37,595 nt of DNA from Gammaproteobacteria bacterium (GTDB lineage Bacteria > Pseudomonadota > Gammaproteobacteria > Arenicellales > Poriferihabitantaceae), in NCBI GenBank assembly GCA_022822625.1, contig JAJEAV010000024.1, positions 1 through 37,595 on the forward strand, given 5' to 3'. A model generated the notes under the pieces. The model saw nothing but the letters and a program-made list of their open reading frames with translations. It was not told the origin of the DNA and did no database searches. Shown one piece after another: positions 18,509 to 26,422 of this stretch; the stretch's first letter is position 1; every line of letters starts with the position of its first letter. Both the position numbers and the translations under genes were made by a program.

Positions 18509-18564
18509 CGGTAGCGTGTCGCCTCAATGCTTGAATTTGACTATTGTAGCGATTGACGCTACCG
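18509..18564. other. extended imperfect inverted repeat (possible structured RNA or site)
   Basis: CGGTAGCGT (18509-18517) pairs perfectly with ACGCTACCG (18556-18564). Inside it, TCGC pairs with GCGA and CAAT pairs with ATTG, separated by small internal loops, with a 14-base terminal loop. It sits between the divergent broken ATPase gene and the amidotransferase gene. No T-run follows on either strand, so it is not a plain terminator. Confidence 0.5.
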
Positions 18565-18604
18565 TACCCGTCAATGAAAGCCTGCTGGAGAAAACGGGTC
18601 CTTG

Positions 18605-18610
18605 TATAAT
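18605..18610 (+). promoter_or_regulatory. candidate -10 element for the amidotransferase gene
   Basis: A perfect TATAAT preceded by TTG lies 57 bases upstream of ATG 18668. No good -35 hexamer is seen at the normal distance. Confidence 0.35.
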
Positions 18611-18667
18611 GGTTGGCGATGGTTGCAGATTCGTCTGTTTTCCCCACTTGCCCATACAGGATCAAAT

Positions 18668-19381
18668 ATGAATATTCTCGTTTTTCAACACATAGACTGT
18701 GAGCATCCCGGAATCTTTCGCAAGTTCCTGCAGGAGGATGGGATTGAATGGACTGCTGTTCATCTGGACCGGGGTGATCAAATTCCCAACCTTGAAGACT
18801 ATCATGTGTTGTGGGTGATGGGTGGCCCCATGGATGTTTGGGATGTCCAGGATAATCCATGGCTGGTTCCAGAAAAAGCTGCGATTCGAAAATGGGTGCG
18901 TGAGCTGCAAAGACCTTATCTTGGTCTGTGTCTCGGTCACCAGCTTTTGGCTGATTCGCTGGGTGGTACCTGTGGTCCGCAGCGGCCTTCCGAAATAGGC
19001 GTACTGGAGATTGAATTAACCCGGGAAGGGCAGGAAGATAGACTATTTGAAGGCATGCCTTCCGTACAGCGATGTCTGCAATGGCACTCTGTATGTGTAG
19101 CACAACCGCCCGAAGATACGACTGTGCTTGCGGTTTCCGATGTCTGCCATAATCAGGCAATGCGGGTAGGCAGGTCTGCCTGGTCAATGCAGTACCATGT
19201 CGAAATAGAACCGGATACAGTTGATAACTGGGGCAAGGTCCCTGCATACGAATCTGCCTTGTTGCAGACGCTTGGCCCTGATGGATTATCCAAAATGCAC
19301 GAGTCAGTAACCACCCATTTGCCGGACTTCATGTCCCAGGCCGAACAACTTTATCGTAATTTCATGAAGATCTGTCAGTAG
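18668..19381 (+). CDS. class I glutamine amidotransferase domain protein (GMP synthase-like)
   Basis: This 237-residue stand-alone GATase1 domain has nucleophile C88 in LGLCLGHQLLAD, oxyanion loop VMGGPMDVWD near 50-59, and a catalytic His-x-Glu in MQYHVEIE. Such YfeJ-like proteins hydrolyse glutamine or gamma-glutamyl compounds, sometimes in polyamine or amino-acid catabolism. ATG 18668 was chosen because MNILVFQH begins the first beta strand; an upstream frame from 18602 adds an unlikely tail. It is convergent with the CoA-transferase gene 26 bases away. Confidence 0.88.
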   Translation: MNILVFQHIDCEHPGIFRKFLQEDGIEWTAVHLDRGDQIPNLEDYHVLWVMGGPMDVWDVQDNPWLVPEKAAIRKWVRELQRPYLGLCLGHQLLADSLGGTCGPQRPSEIGVLEIELTREGQEDRLFEGMPSVQRCLQWHSVCVAQPPEDTTVLAVSDVCHNQAMRVGRSAWSMQYHVEIEPDTVDNWGKVPAYESALLQTLGPDGLSKMHESVTTHLPDFMSQAEQLYRNFMKICQ

Positions 19382-19407
19382 CCGTTCGTTCGTACCTTGA
19401 TAATCAA

Positions 19408-20547
19408 TTATTCCCCAGCAAATTCGGCCTTGATTTTTTCAGTGTGTTCACCAATGGCCGGAACTCTCGGGATAGTTCCCCCATCCTCCTTAATATCGAA
19501 TTTGAAAACCGGCTTATCTGGCAGACGAATGGGCTGGTCATGGGATGAGATTCCAGTTCTTCGTCTGAGTGCAGGGTGAGCGGACAACTCATCTATGGTA
19601 TTGACAAATCCATGGGCAATATCAGCCTGTTTGAGCAACCATGACAGTTCATCACGAGAATTGACAAGCGTTACTTCGTGAATCAGCTCATCAAGTTGAG
19701 CACGGTTTTCGACCCGGTTGGCGTTGGTGGAGAACCTGTCATAGTCAGCTACTTCAGACCGCCCCAGCACACTTTCACAAAATCGATGCCATTCCCTTTC
19801 GTTCTGAACTGCCATGACGACAAGTTTTTCATCGCATGTGGCGTATGCGCCATATGGAGCAATCGAAGGATGACTGATACCGGTTCGTTTCGGAGGTCCC
19901 GCACCATAGTCATTATGCAAGAGTGGCACGGTCATCAATTCGGCAATCGTGGAGAACAGGGATATTTCGATGCTTGACCCTTGACCGGTTTTTGCACGCA
20001 GCAAGAGCGCTTCAAGGATTCCGGCATGGGCGTTCATGCCGGCATTGATATCGCAGATTGATACCCCAACCCGTCCCATTTCGGTTTCTCCTCCATTAAT
20101 ACTGATCAGCCCGCCTTCTGCCTGAATCAGAAGGTCGTAGGCTTTCATGTTCTCATGGTCAGTATCCGTGCTGTATCCGGTAATGTCACAGGTAATCAGT
20201 TTCGGGTATTTTTTACGTAGGTCATGGCTTCCAAAGCCGGCTCGATGCAGTGCTCCTGGTCCCAGATTTTGTACAAGGACATCTGCACGGGAGAGAATTC
20301 TGTTCAGGAGTTCTGCATCTTCATGGTTCTTGAAGTCTACTGTCACGGATTCCTTGCCTAGATTTGTCCACAGGAAATAGGAACTGTCCCCGCCGGCTAC
20401 ACAATCATACTGACGGGCAAAATCCCCACCTTCACGTTCGACCTTGATGACTCGTGCACCACCTTCTGCGAGTCGTCTAGTACAGACAGGGGCAGCAACA
20501 GCCTGTTCCACCGATACCACCAAAATACCTTCAAGTGCACCTTTCAT
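19408..20547 (-). CDS. CaiB/BaiF family (type III) CoA-transferase
   Basis: A class III CoA-transferase moves CoA between carboxylic acids through an aspartyl-CoA thioester. The 379 residues contain GILVVSVEQAVAAP at the start, ARVIKVEREGGDFAR (31-45), LVQNLGPGALHRAGFG (91-106) and the catalytic Asp D138 in KAYDLLIQAEGG. I prefer ATG 20547. A TTG at 20574 overlaps the SDR stop (TTGA) and would add nine residues. Substrate unknown; relatives act on carnitine, oxalate, mesaconate, malate or bile acids. It is the second gene of an SDR-CoA-transferase pair. Confidence 0.9.
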   Translation of the reverse strand: MKGALEGILVVSVEQAVAAPVCTRRLAEGGARVIKVEREGGDFARQYDCVAGGDSSYFLWTNLGKESVTVDFKNHEDAELLNRILSRADVLVQNLGPGALHRAGFGSHDLRKKYPKLITCDITGYSTDTDHENMKAYDLLIQAEGGLISINGGETEMGRVGVSICDINAGMNAHAGILEALLLRAKTGQGSSIEISLFSTIAELMTVPLLHNDYGAGPPKRTGISHPSIAPYGAYATCDEKLVVMAVQNEREWHRFCESVLGRSEVADYDRFSTNANRVENRAQLDELIHEVTLVNSRDELSWLLKQADIAHGFVNTIDELSAHPALRRRTGISSHDQPIRLPDKPVFKFDIKEDGGTIPRVPAIGEHTEKIKAEFAGE

Positions 20548-20570
20548 GCCCCGTGTATCGTGTTTTGTTG

Positions 20571-21356
20571 TCAATCAACCGAAACCACATAGTTCAGTCC
20601 CATGCGGCCACCATCGACATAAACTGTTTCGCCGGTCATGTAACTTGAATAGTTGCTTGCGAGAAACACCGCAACCTTTGCAACTTCATCCGGCTCACCC
20701 GGGCGCAGCATTGGTGTTCTGGACAGTACGGTGCGGTATTTATCCGGATTGTCTGCGATGGTATGAAAAAGCTCAGTCGCAATTGAGCCGGGTCCGATCC
20801 CATTGACGCGAATTCCCTTGTTTGCCATGGCTATCCCTAAACACTTGGTCCATTGGTTAACGCCTCCTTTGGCGATTACGTAGGGAGCGATATCGGGGAT
20901 TGCGAGTACACCGTTCAAGGAGGACATGTTGATGATATTCCCCCGTGCCCCGTCTTTATCGGGGTCCTGTTTAATCATGTGTCTTGCGGCGATTTGCCCG
21001 GTCAGGAATACCCCCTTCAGATTGACGGATATCACTTGATCGAATGCATCTTCTTCCAATTCAAGAATGTCTGATACATGAACAATGCCAGCGTTCGCAA
21101 TAGCCACATCGATTCTTTCGAATCTTTGTCTGGCTTCAACAAACAAGGCTTCTACTTCCCTGCTTTTGCTGACGTCACAGTGAATGAAATGGGCTTTCTC
21201 GCCTGAGTCGTCGAGTTTCCGGGTAGCCAGGATGCCACGTTCTTCGTCAATATCCGAAAGGATGACTTTCGCTCCTTCCTCAATGAATCGTTTTGCGCAT
21301 GCATGGCCAATACCGCCTGCTGCTCCGGTGATCACTGCAATCTTGTTTTCAATCAT
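20571..21356 (-). CDS. short-chain dehydrogenase/reductase (SDR)
   Basis: This classical SDR of 261 residues has the cofactor motif TGAAGGIGHA (10-19), D36 in LSDID at the end of beta 2 (suggesting NAD rather than NADP), NAG at 88-90, and the catalytic set N112, S146, Y159-x3-K163. The C terminus GETVYVDGGRMG is typical. It probably oxidises a secondary alcohol or 3-hydroxyacyl substrate. ATG 21356 has GGAAGA just upstream; a TTG four codons earlier is less likely. First of two genes with the CoA-transferase. Confidence 0.9.
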   Translation of the reverse strand: MIENKIAVITGAAGGIGHACAKRFIEEGAKVILSDIDEERGILATRKLDDSGEKAHFIHCDVSKSREVEALFVEARQRFERIDVAIANAGIVHVSDILELEEDAFDQVISVNLKGVFLTGQIAARHMIKQDPDKDGARGNIINMSSLNGVLAIPDIAPYVIAKGGVNQWTKCLGIAMANKGIRVNGIGPGSIATELFHTIADNPDKYRTVLSRTPMLRPGEPDEVAKVAVFLASNYSSYMTGETVYVDGGRMGLNYVVSVD

Positions 21357-21767
21357 TGTTCTTCCCAACCGGTTTCATTTGTTAATTTGATGCGATGTTC
21401 CATCAGGGTCCATGCGAAGTTCAATTTTATGGGAATTATATATTCAAGTAGCAATATACTGTTCTGCGTCCTGCCCGCCATATAATAATTGTTCTATAAT
21501 TGCCAGTGACTTTATTGTTTAATCCATGTTGAATCTGGGCCAATAGTTGCAGGTCAGCCCAAAAAAATCACTTGGAATGTCATAGGCCGCAGTTGCTGAT
21601 ATGGCCTGAGAAATGGTTTTTCTATGGGGGAAGTTTTTTTCAGAATGCGGCTAATTCTTTCAATATTCATTAACAAGGCAAAACCGCGCAATGCTTTGGG
21701 CATGGGATAGTTCTATACCATACTTCATGTATAACCCCCTGTGAAACCCAGACAAGACAACCGCCCG
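21357..21767. other. A/T-rich divergent intergenic region
   Basis: About 400 bases separate the SDR (-) and the large unknown protein (+). I see A/T-rich stretches with several TATAAT-like words on both strands (for example near 21430 and 21480-21500) but no clear promoter pair, no hairpin of note and no gene. Regulation of both flanking operons probably lies here. Confidence 0.4.
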
Positions 21768-23453
21768 ATGGCATTAAGACCGCCTCATGATGTAATGCGT
21801 CTGGAGCGCATGGGATCTTTCCATCAGACAAGACTCAGTTTCATGCGCGCTCTTTTGCGTTTTCTCAAAAAGGGGAACTGGCAGGTTGAGCGTACATGCT
21901 GGGATATCGACATCCAAGGGGTTGGTATCGCAATTTACCGGGTATCCGGCCCCGAGCACATTTATTCGCTCCTTTGTTTTGCCAATGACCTTCCCGATGA
22001 AAAAAGGTCGGACCGTGTCATTGCGGACGAGTGGGATGCATCATTTGTCCTGTTCGATGGGGTGCCCGCAAAAGCTGATATCACAAGACTGAAAAGGAAT
22101 GTGCCGAAGCAGGAGGCAGGGCATTATACGCAGAAGGAACTGGTTTTATCCCGCGCCAACCGCAGTGTACGCTTATTTGAGCATGTGGTCGATTCGTTAT
22201 CCTCGGGGAGACAGCCGGACCTGAAAAAAATGGATGCCGTGGGTTATCTGATGCGTACCACAGCGGTTTACGGGAATGGAAAATTTGGAATCAGTGACCG
22301 TGAACGCATTGACTGCCGACCTGAATTCAGGGGGCCATTTCGAGCAGAGTTATTGTCCGTTTGGTTGATAAGGGCCTTTACTGTTGACATTGCAGAACAC
22401 CTTGCGAACTTGCGGGGTGGATCCAGGGCAGTCAAACTGGATACCGAAATACGCCGCAGACTGGGTATCGGCAATGCGACAGGACTGGGGATGGCCCCCT
22501 TCCTGGTGCTGCATCCTGCATTGATACATGCCTGGATGCAGGTCAGGGAAACTGCATTGGCCCGGGTGAGAAACATTGAACGCAGTTCCAGTGAAATTAT
22601 TCGAGGTTTCAGCATCCTGCTGTCCAGAGCCATGCTTGGGGTGGAAAGCTGGACCACCGCCGACCCGCGTCAACAGAAAAGAATTGAAAAACTCAAACAT
22701 GACTTGATTCAACTGGCCGCCTATGTGAAGACTCCGGGATTGAATATGCCCTACCCCTGGGATTCTCTGGTGGACTGGTCTGCACAGAATCTGACTCTTG
22801 AAGGTCAGGAACTTGTGGTGTCTCTTGTGATGGAACCCCATGGTGAACTGATAGACGAACTTGCAGAAGGGATGTCCATTGATGAATCGCGGTACTTCAA
22901 AATCGATGGGGCACAGAAAATTTCCGGTGCCCTCGAATTTATTCAGGAGACCTACCCCTGGGCCCTGAATATCGATTATTCTGATCCGATGTCCATTGCC
23001 CGGTTCTGGTATGTCTCGGAGGAGAAACTGGAACCCCGGTTGGGTGACCGATTCGATGAACCCGGTGCAGAAAAGGAACACCCCCTGGCTTATGCCCGGG
23101 ATATCGACAGGTTGTACAGGGATTTGATGATATTTCAAAAAGAACACTCGGATGACCCGGTCATGGCAGAGTTTTTACTGGCCTATCCCATGCATCGGCA
23201 TGCGGTGCGCAGAATTCAGTTGGTTGGTCACTTCCCCTATGCAGAAATCCAGGACAACCTGATATCACAGTCCATGCTACCCATCGATTTGCTACGTTGT
23301 AAATTATCCTTTTTTGGTGCAAACAAGTTTGATCCGAAATCAGACCGCTGGGTCAGGATCAATATGTATCAGCATGCGCCCTTTCCAGACGAGTTTTCAC
23401 ATATGGACGAGGATGACTGGATATATCCGCCATTGAGATCAAGCTGGAGATGA
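21768..23453 (+). CDS. conserved hypothetical protein, partner of a DUF3726 protein
   Basis: This large soluble protein of about 561 residues has no signal peptide, no membrane segment and no motif I can assign. It opens with the basic, conserved-looking segment GSFHQTRLSFMRALLRFLKK, has an Arg/Leu-rich helical middle (residues about 170-320) and ends in HMDEDDWIYPPLRSSWR. Such a protein next to a DUF3726 gene is, as far as I recall, a recurrent pair in proteobacterial catabolic clusters, but no function is known. The start is uncertain: GTG 21741, ATG 21768 or ATG 21795 are all possible, none with a strong ribosome site. Third-position composition matches the neighbours. Confidence 0.8.
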   Translation: MALRPPHDVMRLERMGSFHQTRLSFMRALLRFLKKGNWQVERTCWDIDIQGVGIAIYRVSGPEHIYSLLCFANDLPDEKRSDRVIADEWDASFVLFDGVPAKADITRLKRNVPKQEAGHYTQKELVLSRANRSVRLFEHVVDSLSSGRQPDLKKMDAVGYLMRTTAVYGNGKFGISDRERIDCRPEFRGPFRAELLSVWLIRAFTVDIAEHLANLRGGSRAVKLDTEIRRRLGIGNATGLGMAPFLVLHPALIHAWMQVRETALARVRNIERSSSEIIRGFSILLSRAMLGVESWTTADPRQQKRIEKLKHDLIQLAAYVKTPGLNMPYPWDSLVDWSAQNLTLEGQELVVSLVMEPHGELIDELAEGMSIDESRYFKIDGAQKISGALEFIQETYPWALNIDYSDPMSIARFWYVSEEKLEPRLGDRFDEPGAEKEHPLAYARDIDRLYRDLMIFQKEHSDDPVMAEFLLAYPMHRHAVRRIQLVGHFPYAEIQDNLISQSMLPIDLLRCKLSFFGANKFDPKSDRWVRINMYQHAPFPDEFSHMDEDDWIYPPLRSSWR

Positions 23454-23468
23454 CGTGGCCCAGATTCC

Positions 23469-24119
23469 ATGTTTCGCTCTCTTAATGAAATAGAACATAC
23501 TGCGAGAAAGGCAGCCCGGGGCAGGGGGTTGCCCTGGGGGATCGCAGATGAAACCGGCAAAGCAGTTCGTTGCCTGCATCAACTGAAATGGGATGGGATC
23601 GTTCAATTAATACAGGTACTGGACAGGCAGGATGTCGAGAGTGTTTCGCTACGGTTGCCAGAATACCGTTGTGGTATCTGGAAATCGAAAAGCGGTAAGC
23701 TCAATCCTCTTCTGGCTGGGCCCAGTTTGTGTGATTTCATGGATTCCCGTGTTTCCCTGCGAGTGGAAATTGAAAACGTGGTTTGCCCACTTTTACTTGC
23801 AGGTTTTCTTGCAAATGCCATATCCGGATATGGCAATGCAGTGCGGTTGAGCTGGTCCAATGTCAGTCTGGAAATTTTCTTCAATCAAATCGAGATTCAC
23901 GGCAATCAAGAAGACCTAGATTCCGGTCTGGAGCACCATGTGGTATGTGAGCAAATTGCCTGCATGGACCGGCCGCCAGCTTCTGTCCAGGCCAGCCAGG
24001 TATGGGTGGATGATGCGTCATGGGTCCGACTGGAGAACTACGCAAAGCTGACCCATGTTGAAGCGACAGATGCTTCTCGGAATACCGGTGCAGGAGCAGG
24101 GCTATTGGACAACGATTGA
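23469..24119 (+). CDS. DUF3726 family protein
   Basis: The 216 residues begin with LNEIEHTARKAARGRGLPWGIADETGKAVR, broken here as the conserved blocks LNEIEHTARKAARG and LPWGIADE; this N terminus is characteristic of the DUF3726 family. The rest is a mixed alpha/beta soluble protein with no catalytic signature I recognise. It lies 15 bases after the large unknown protein and is almost certainly co-transcribed with it. Its presence beside SDR, CoA-transferase and aldehyde dehydrogenase genes suggests a catabolic role, which is inference only. Confidence 0.8.
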   Translation: MFRSLNEIEHTARKAARGRGLPWGIADETGKAVRCLHQLKWDGIVQLIQVLDRQDVESVSLRLPEYRCGIWKSKSGKLNPLLAGPSLCDFMDSRVSLRVEIENVVCPLLLAGFLANAISGYGNAVRLSWSNVSLEIFFNQIEIHGNQEDLDSGLEHHVVCEQIACMDRPPASVQASQVWVDDASWVRLENYAKLTHVEATDASRNTGAGAGLLDND

Positions 24120-24403
24120 AAGAGTGCCCATGGCTTCAGGATGCGTTGTTTAGACCGGTTATTCCGTGAGCGGACTGAACTGTTTACAGACAGTGCAATC
24201 TCATTAATGGGCACAGTCTTTCTCCCGGGAATTTTGCAAGGGAATGAAGGGGGGTGAGTGGACCATATCGACGGCCAGTCCAGGCTCCGGCCTAGGACCA
24301 ATCCATGTTCGAATACCCGATCCGGACGTCAGACCGACGTCCCACCCCTGCAGGTGTGACTGAAGAAGTGTAGGCGGTGAATGTCATGGCACACAGGCCC
24401 CGG
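24120..24403. other. non-coding or fully decayed stretch
   Basis: No frame carries recognisable motifs. A 7-bp hairpin, GGACGTC (24324-24330), loop AGACC, GACGTCC (24336-24342), lies here without a following T-run. The region probably includes lost downstream parts of the Ldh2 pseudogene. Confidence 0.4.
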
Positions 24404-24748
24404 TCAGTCAGCGGCAACGCCCCTGCTGTCGCTGGCGCATCGGGCCAGCGGGTCCCTGACCGTTTTCAGCACCAAGTGCATAGTCAGCGCCTCTGTCAAT
24501 GCATAGTACCCGAGCGAAACTTTTTCCACATTCGGGAAGGCACGGTCATTCACTTTCCAGTTGTTGATCTAGGAGATATACAACGGGTAGCCGAAACAGG
24601 CCTTGTGCATGATACAGGCCCGTTCCGCTACGGTGATGGTATCCGAGACAGCGGATGCGTTCGCTTTGCTATGGCCATTTTTCATCAGGGCATTGTCAAG
24701 CAAGCTGATGGACTTCATTCAGGTCAGATCAACACTTCCATTACTCAT
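24404..24748 (-). pseudogene. decayed 5' part of an Ldh2-family (PF02615) oxidoreductase
   Basis: From ATG 24748, preceded by AGGAAAATAA, the minus strand reads like the N-terminal domain of the Ldh2/MDH2 family: a short lead-in, then SISLLDNALMKNGHSKANA, ITVAERA, GYPLYIS and INNWKVNDRAFPNVEKV. This follows the order of the helices and the AAE-x-x-G-x-x-SHG-x-x-R-x-P-x-Y block in homologues. Two in-frame stops, TGA at 24719-24721 and TAG at 24569-24571, interrupt it, and the SHG motif is gone. Nothing recognisable follows after 24404, so over half of the gene is missing. Intact members reduce cyclic imino acids or oxidise 2-hydroxyacids, which would suit the adjacent semialdehyde-type dehydrogenase. 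Confidence 0.6.
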
Positions 24749-24855
24749 TTATTTTCCTGCTAGTTATGGTAACTTATTGCCTTCGTCGTAGGTGCGTCCC
24801 AGTTCATGTCAATCTCAACGGGCAATCATGACCAAAATACAGCCGATAATTAAAA

Positions 24856-26289
24856 ATGCAGACCAGTAATTACATCAATGGCAAATGGGTTTCTGGGGAC
24901 CGAAACATTCCGGATGTGAATCCGTCTGACACACGGGAGGTCATTGCGGAATTTTCCCAGGCTGATGAGGCGCAGGTTGAGGAAGCCATCAGCGCTGCGT
25001 CAGCCGCCCAGCCGATTTGGGCAGGAAGCGGGCTGGAACAACGCTACAATGTGCTCATGTCGATTGGTACGGCGTTGATGGACCGATCGACGGAGCTGGG
25101 TGAACTGCTTTGCCGGGAAGAAGGCAAAACGCTGCCGGAAGGGAAGGGAGAGGTTTACAGGGCGGGCCAGTTCTTTACCTATTATGCGGCAGAAGTATTG
25201 CGACAGATGGGAGATATCTGCGACTCGGTCCGTCCGGGTGTGGAAGTCCAGGTTGCCCGGGAATCCGTCGGGGTAATTGGTGTCATCACCCCCTGGAACT
25301 TTCCTACTGCACTGCCTAGCTGGAAGATTGCACCCGCCATCGCCTACGGAAATGCGGTCGTCTGGAAGCCGGCGAATCTGACTCCTGCCAGTGCGGTCGC
25401 CTTGATGGAAATCATTGCCGACCAGGACCTTCCCGGTGGTCTGGTAAACATGGTCATGGGCGCGGGGAGAAGTGTCGGTGAGGCAATCATTACTTCAAAA
25501 GGGATTCATGCGATTACATTTACGGGTTCGTTGGCTACCGGTCGCAGAATCGCCGAAGCAGCGGCAGTGAACCTGACCAAGGTGCAAATGGAAATGGGAA
25601 GTAAAAACCCCTTGGTAGTGCTTGATGATGCCGACCTTGATACGGCTGTTTCCTGTGCAGTAAACGGGGCATTTGGCAGTACAGGGCAGAAGTGCACGGC
25701 TTCCTCGCGAATCATCGTTACCAAAGGAATCCATGATCAATTCGTCGAGGCCATGCGCAAATCCATGGAAAAACTGGTGGTAGGCCATGCATTGGATGAG
25801 AAAACCAATATTGGTCCGGTGGTAGATGCAGGACAACTGGAACAAAACCTGCACTATCTGGAGGTAGGTAAGCAGGAAGGTGCAGAGCTGGTCTGCGGCG
25901 GTGAGCAATTGGAGTTGGGTTCGCCAGGTTACTACATGAACCCGGCACTGTTCATCAATGGTAACAATGCCATGCAGATCAACACCGATGAAATATTCGG
26001 TCCTCTTACATGTGTCCTGAAAGCAGAGGGATATGAGGAGGCTCTGGCGATGGCAAATGATACGGAATTTGGGTTGACCTCCAGCGTGATTACCCGCTCC
26101 CTGTCCAAAGCGGAACATTTCAAGAAACATTCGAAAACAGGTTGCGTAATGATCAATCTGCCAACTTCGGGTACAGATTATCATGTCCCGTTTGGCGGTC
26201 GGAAAAATTCCAGTTATGGTTCCAGGGAGCAGGGACAATATGCTGCTGAATTTTATACCCAGGTGAAAACGGTATATGTGAAGGCATAA
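24856..26289 (+). CDS. NAD(P)-dependent aldehyde dehydrogenase (ketoglutarate-semialdehyde dehydrogenase-like)
   Basis: This 477-residue ALDH-superfamily enzyme has N148 in TPWNFP, KPA at 171-173, the cofactor loop FTGSLATGR (222-230), general base E246 in QMEMGSKNP, nucleophile C280 in GQKCTASSR, and EIFGP near the end. GQKCTASSR together with the overall sequence is closest to alpha-ketoglutarate semialdehyde dehydrogenases used in sugar-acid, hydroxyproline or glucarate breakdown. The substrate stays open. The start has almost no Shine-Dalgarno sequence. It is divergent from the Ldh2 pseudogene and precedes the M19-like gene by 133 bases. Confidence 0.92.
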   Translation: MQTSNYINGKWVSGDRNIPDVNPSDTREVIAEFSQADEAQVEEAISAASAAQPIWAGSGLEQRYNVLMSIGTALMDRSTELGELLCREEGKTLPEGKGEVYRAGQFFTYYAAEVLRQMGDICDSVRPGVEVQVARESVGVIGVITPWNFPTALPSWKIAPAIAYGNAVVWKPANLTPASAVALMEIIADQDLPGGLVNMVMGAGRSVGEAIITSKGIHAITFTGSLATGRRIAEAAAVNLTKVQMEMGSKNPLVVLDDADLDTAVSCAVNGAFGSTGQKCTASSRIIVTKGIHDQFVEAMRKSMEKLVVGHALDEKTNIGPVVDAGQLEQNLHYLEVGKQEGAELVCGGEQLELGSPGYYMNPALFINGNNAMQINTDEIFGPLTCVLKAEGYEEALAMANDTEFGLTSSVITRSLSKAEHFKKHSKTGCVMINLPTSGTDYHVPFGGRKNSSYGSREQGQYAAEFYTQVKTVYVKA

Positions 26290-26422
26290 CGCCACCGATT
26301 GGAGTCATTCGAATGCAGTACGGTTCCTGACCGGATTTGCATTGCGTGCGGAGACAGGTATTGCAGACCGAGCCACCCATCGAATGGCAAACGAAGGGTA
26401 TCCACATACAAGAGAAGTAAAT

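Noticed and set aside
18447..19247. 266-codon minus-strand frame opposite the amidotransferase
   Set aside because: No motifs. The plus-strand gene has an intact catalytic set, so this is an antisense shadow.
22350..23147. 265-codon minus-strand frame opposite the large unknown protein
   Set aside because: It lies wholly inside the plus-strand gene, is rich in His, Gly and Phe as antisense frames are, and has no recognisable domain.
24324..24342. Small GGACGTC/GACGTCC hairpin as a terminator
   Set aside because: Only 7 bp, no T-run, and 200 bases from the nearest gene end; could be chance.
24377..24763. 128-codon plus-strand frame before the aldehyde dehydrogenase
   Set aside because: The opposite strand reads as an Ldh2-family protein with stops, so this frame is its antisense shadow.
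25495..26295. 266-codon minus-strand frame opposite the aldehyde dehydrogenase
   Set aside because: It is an antisense shadow of a gene with complete ALDH active-site motifs.
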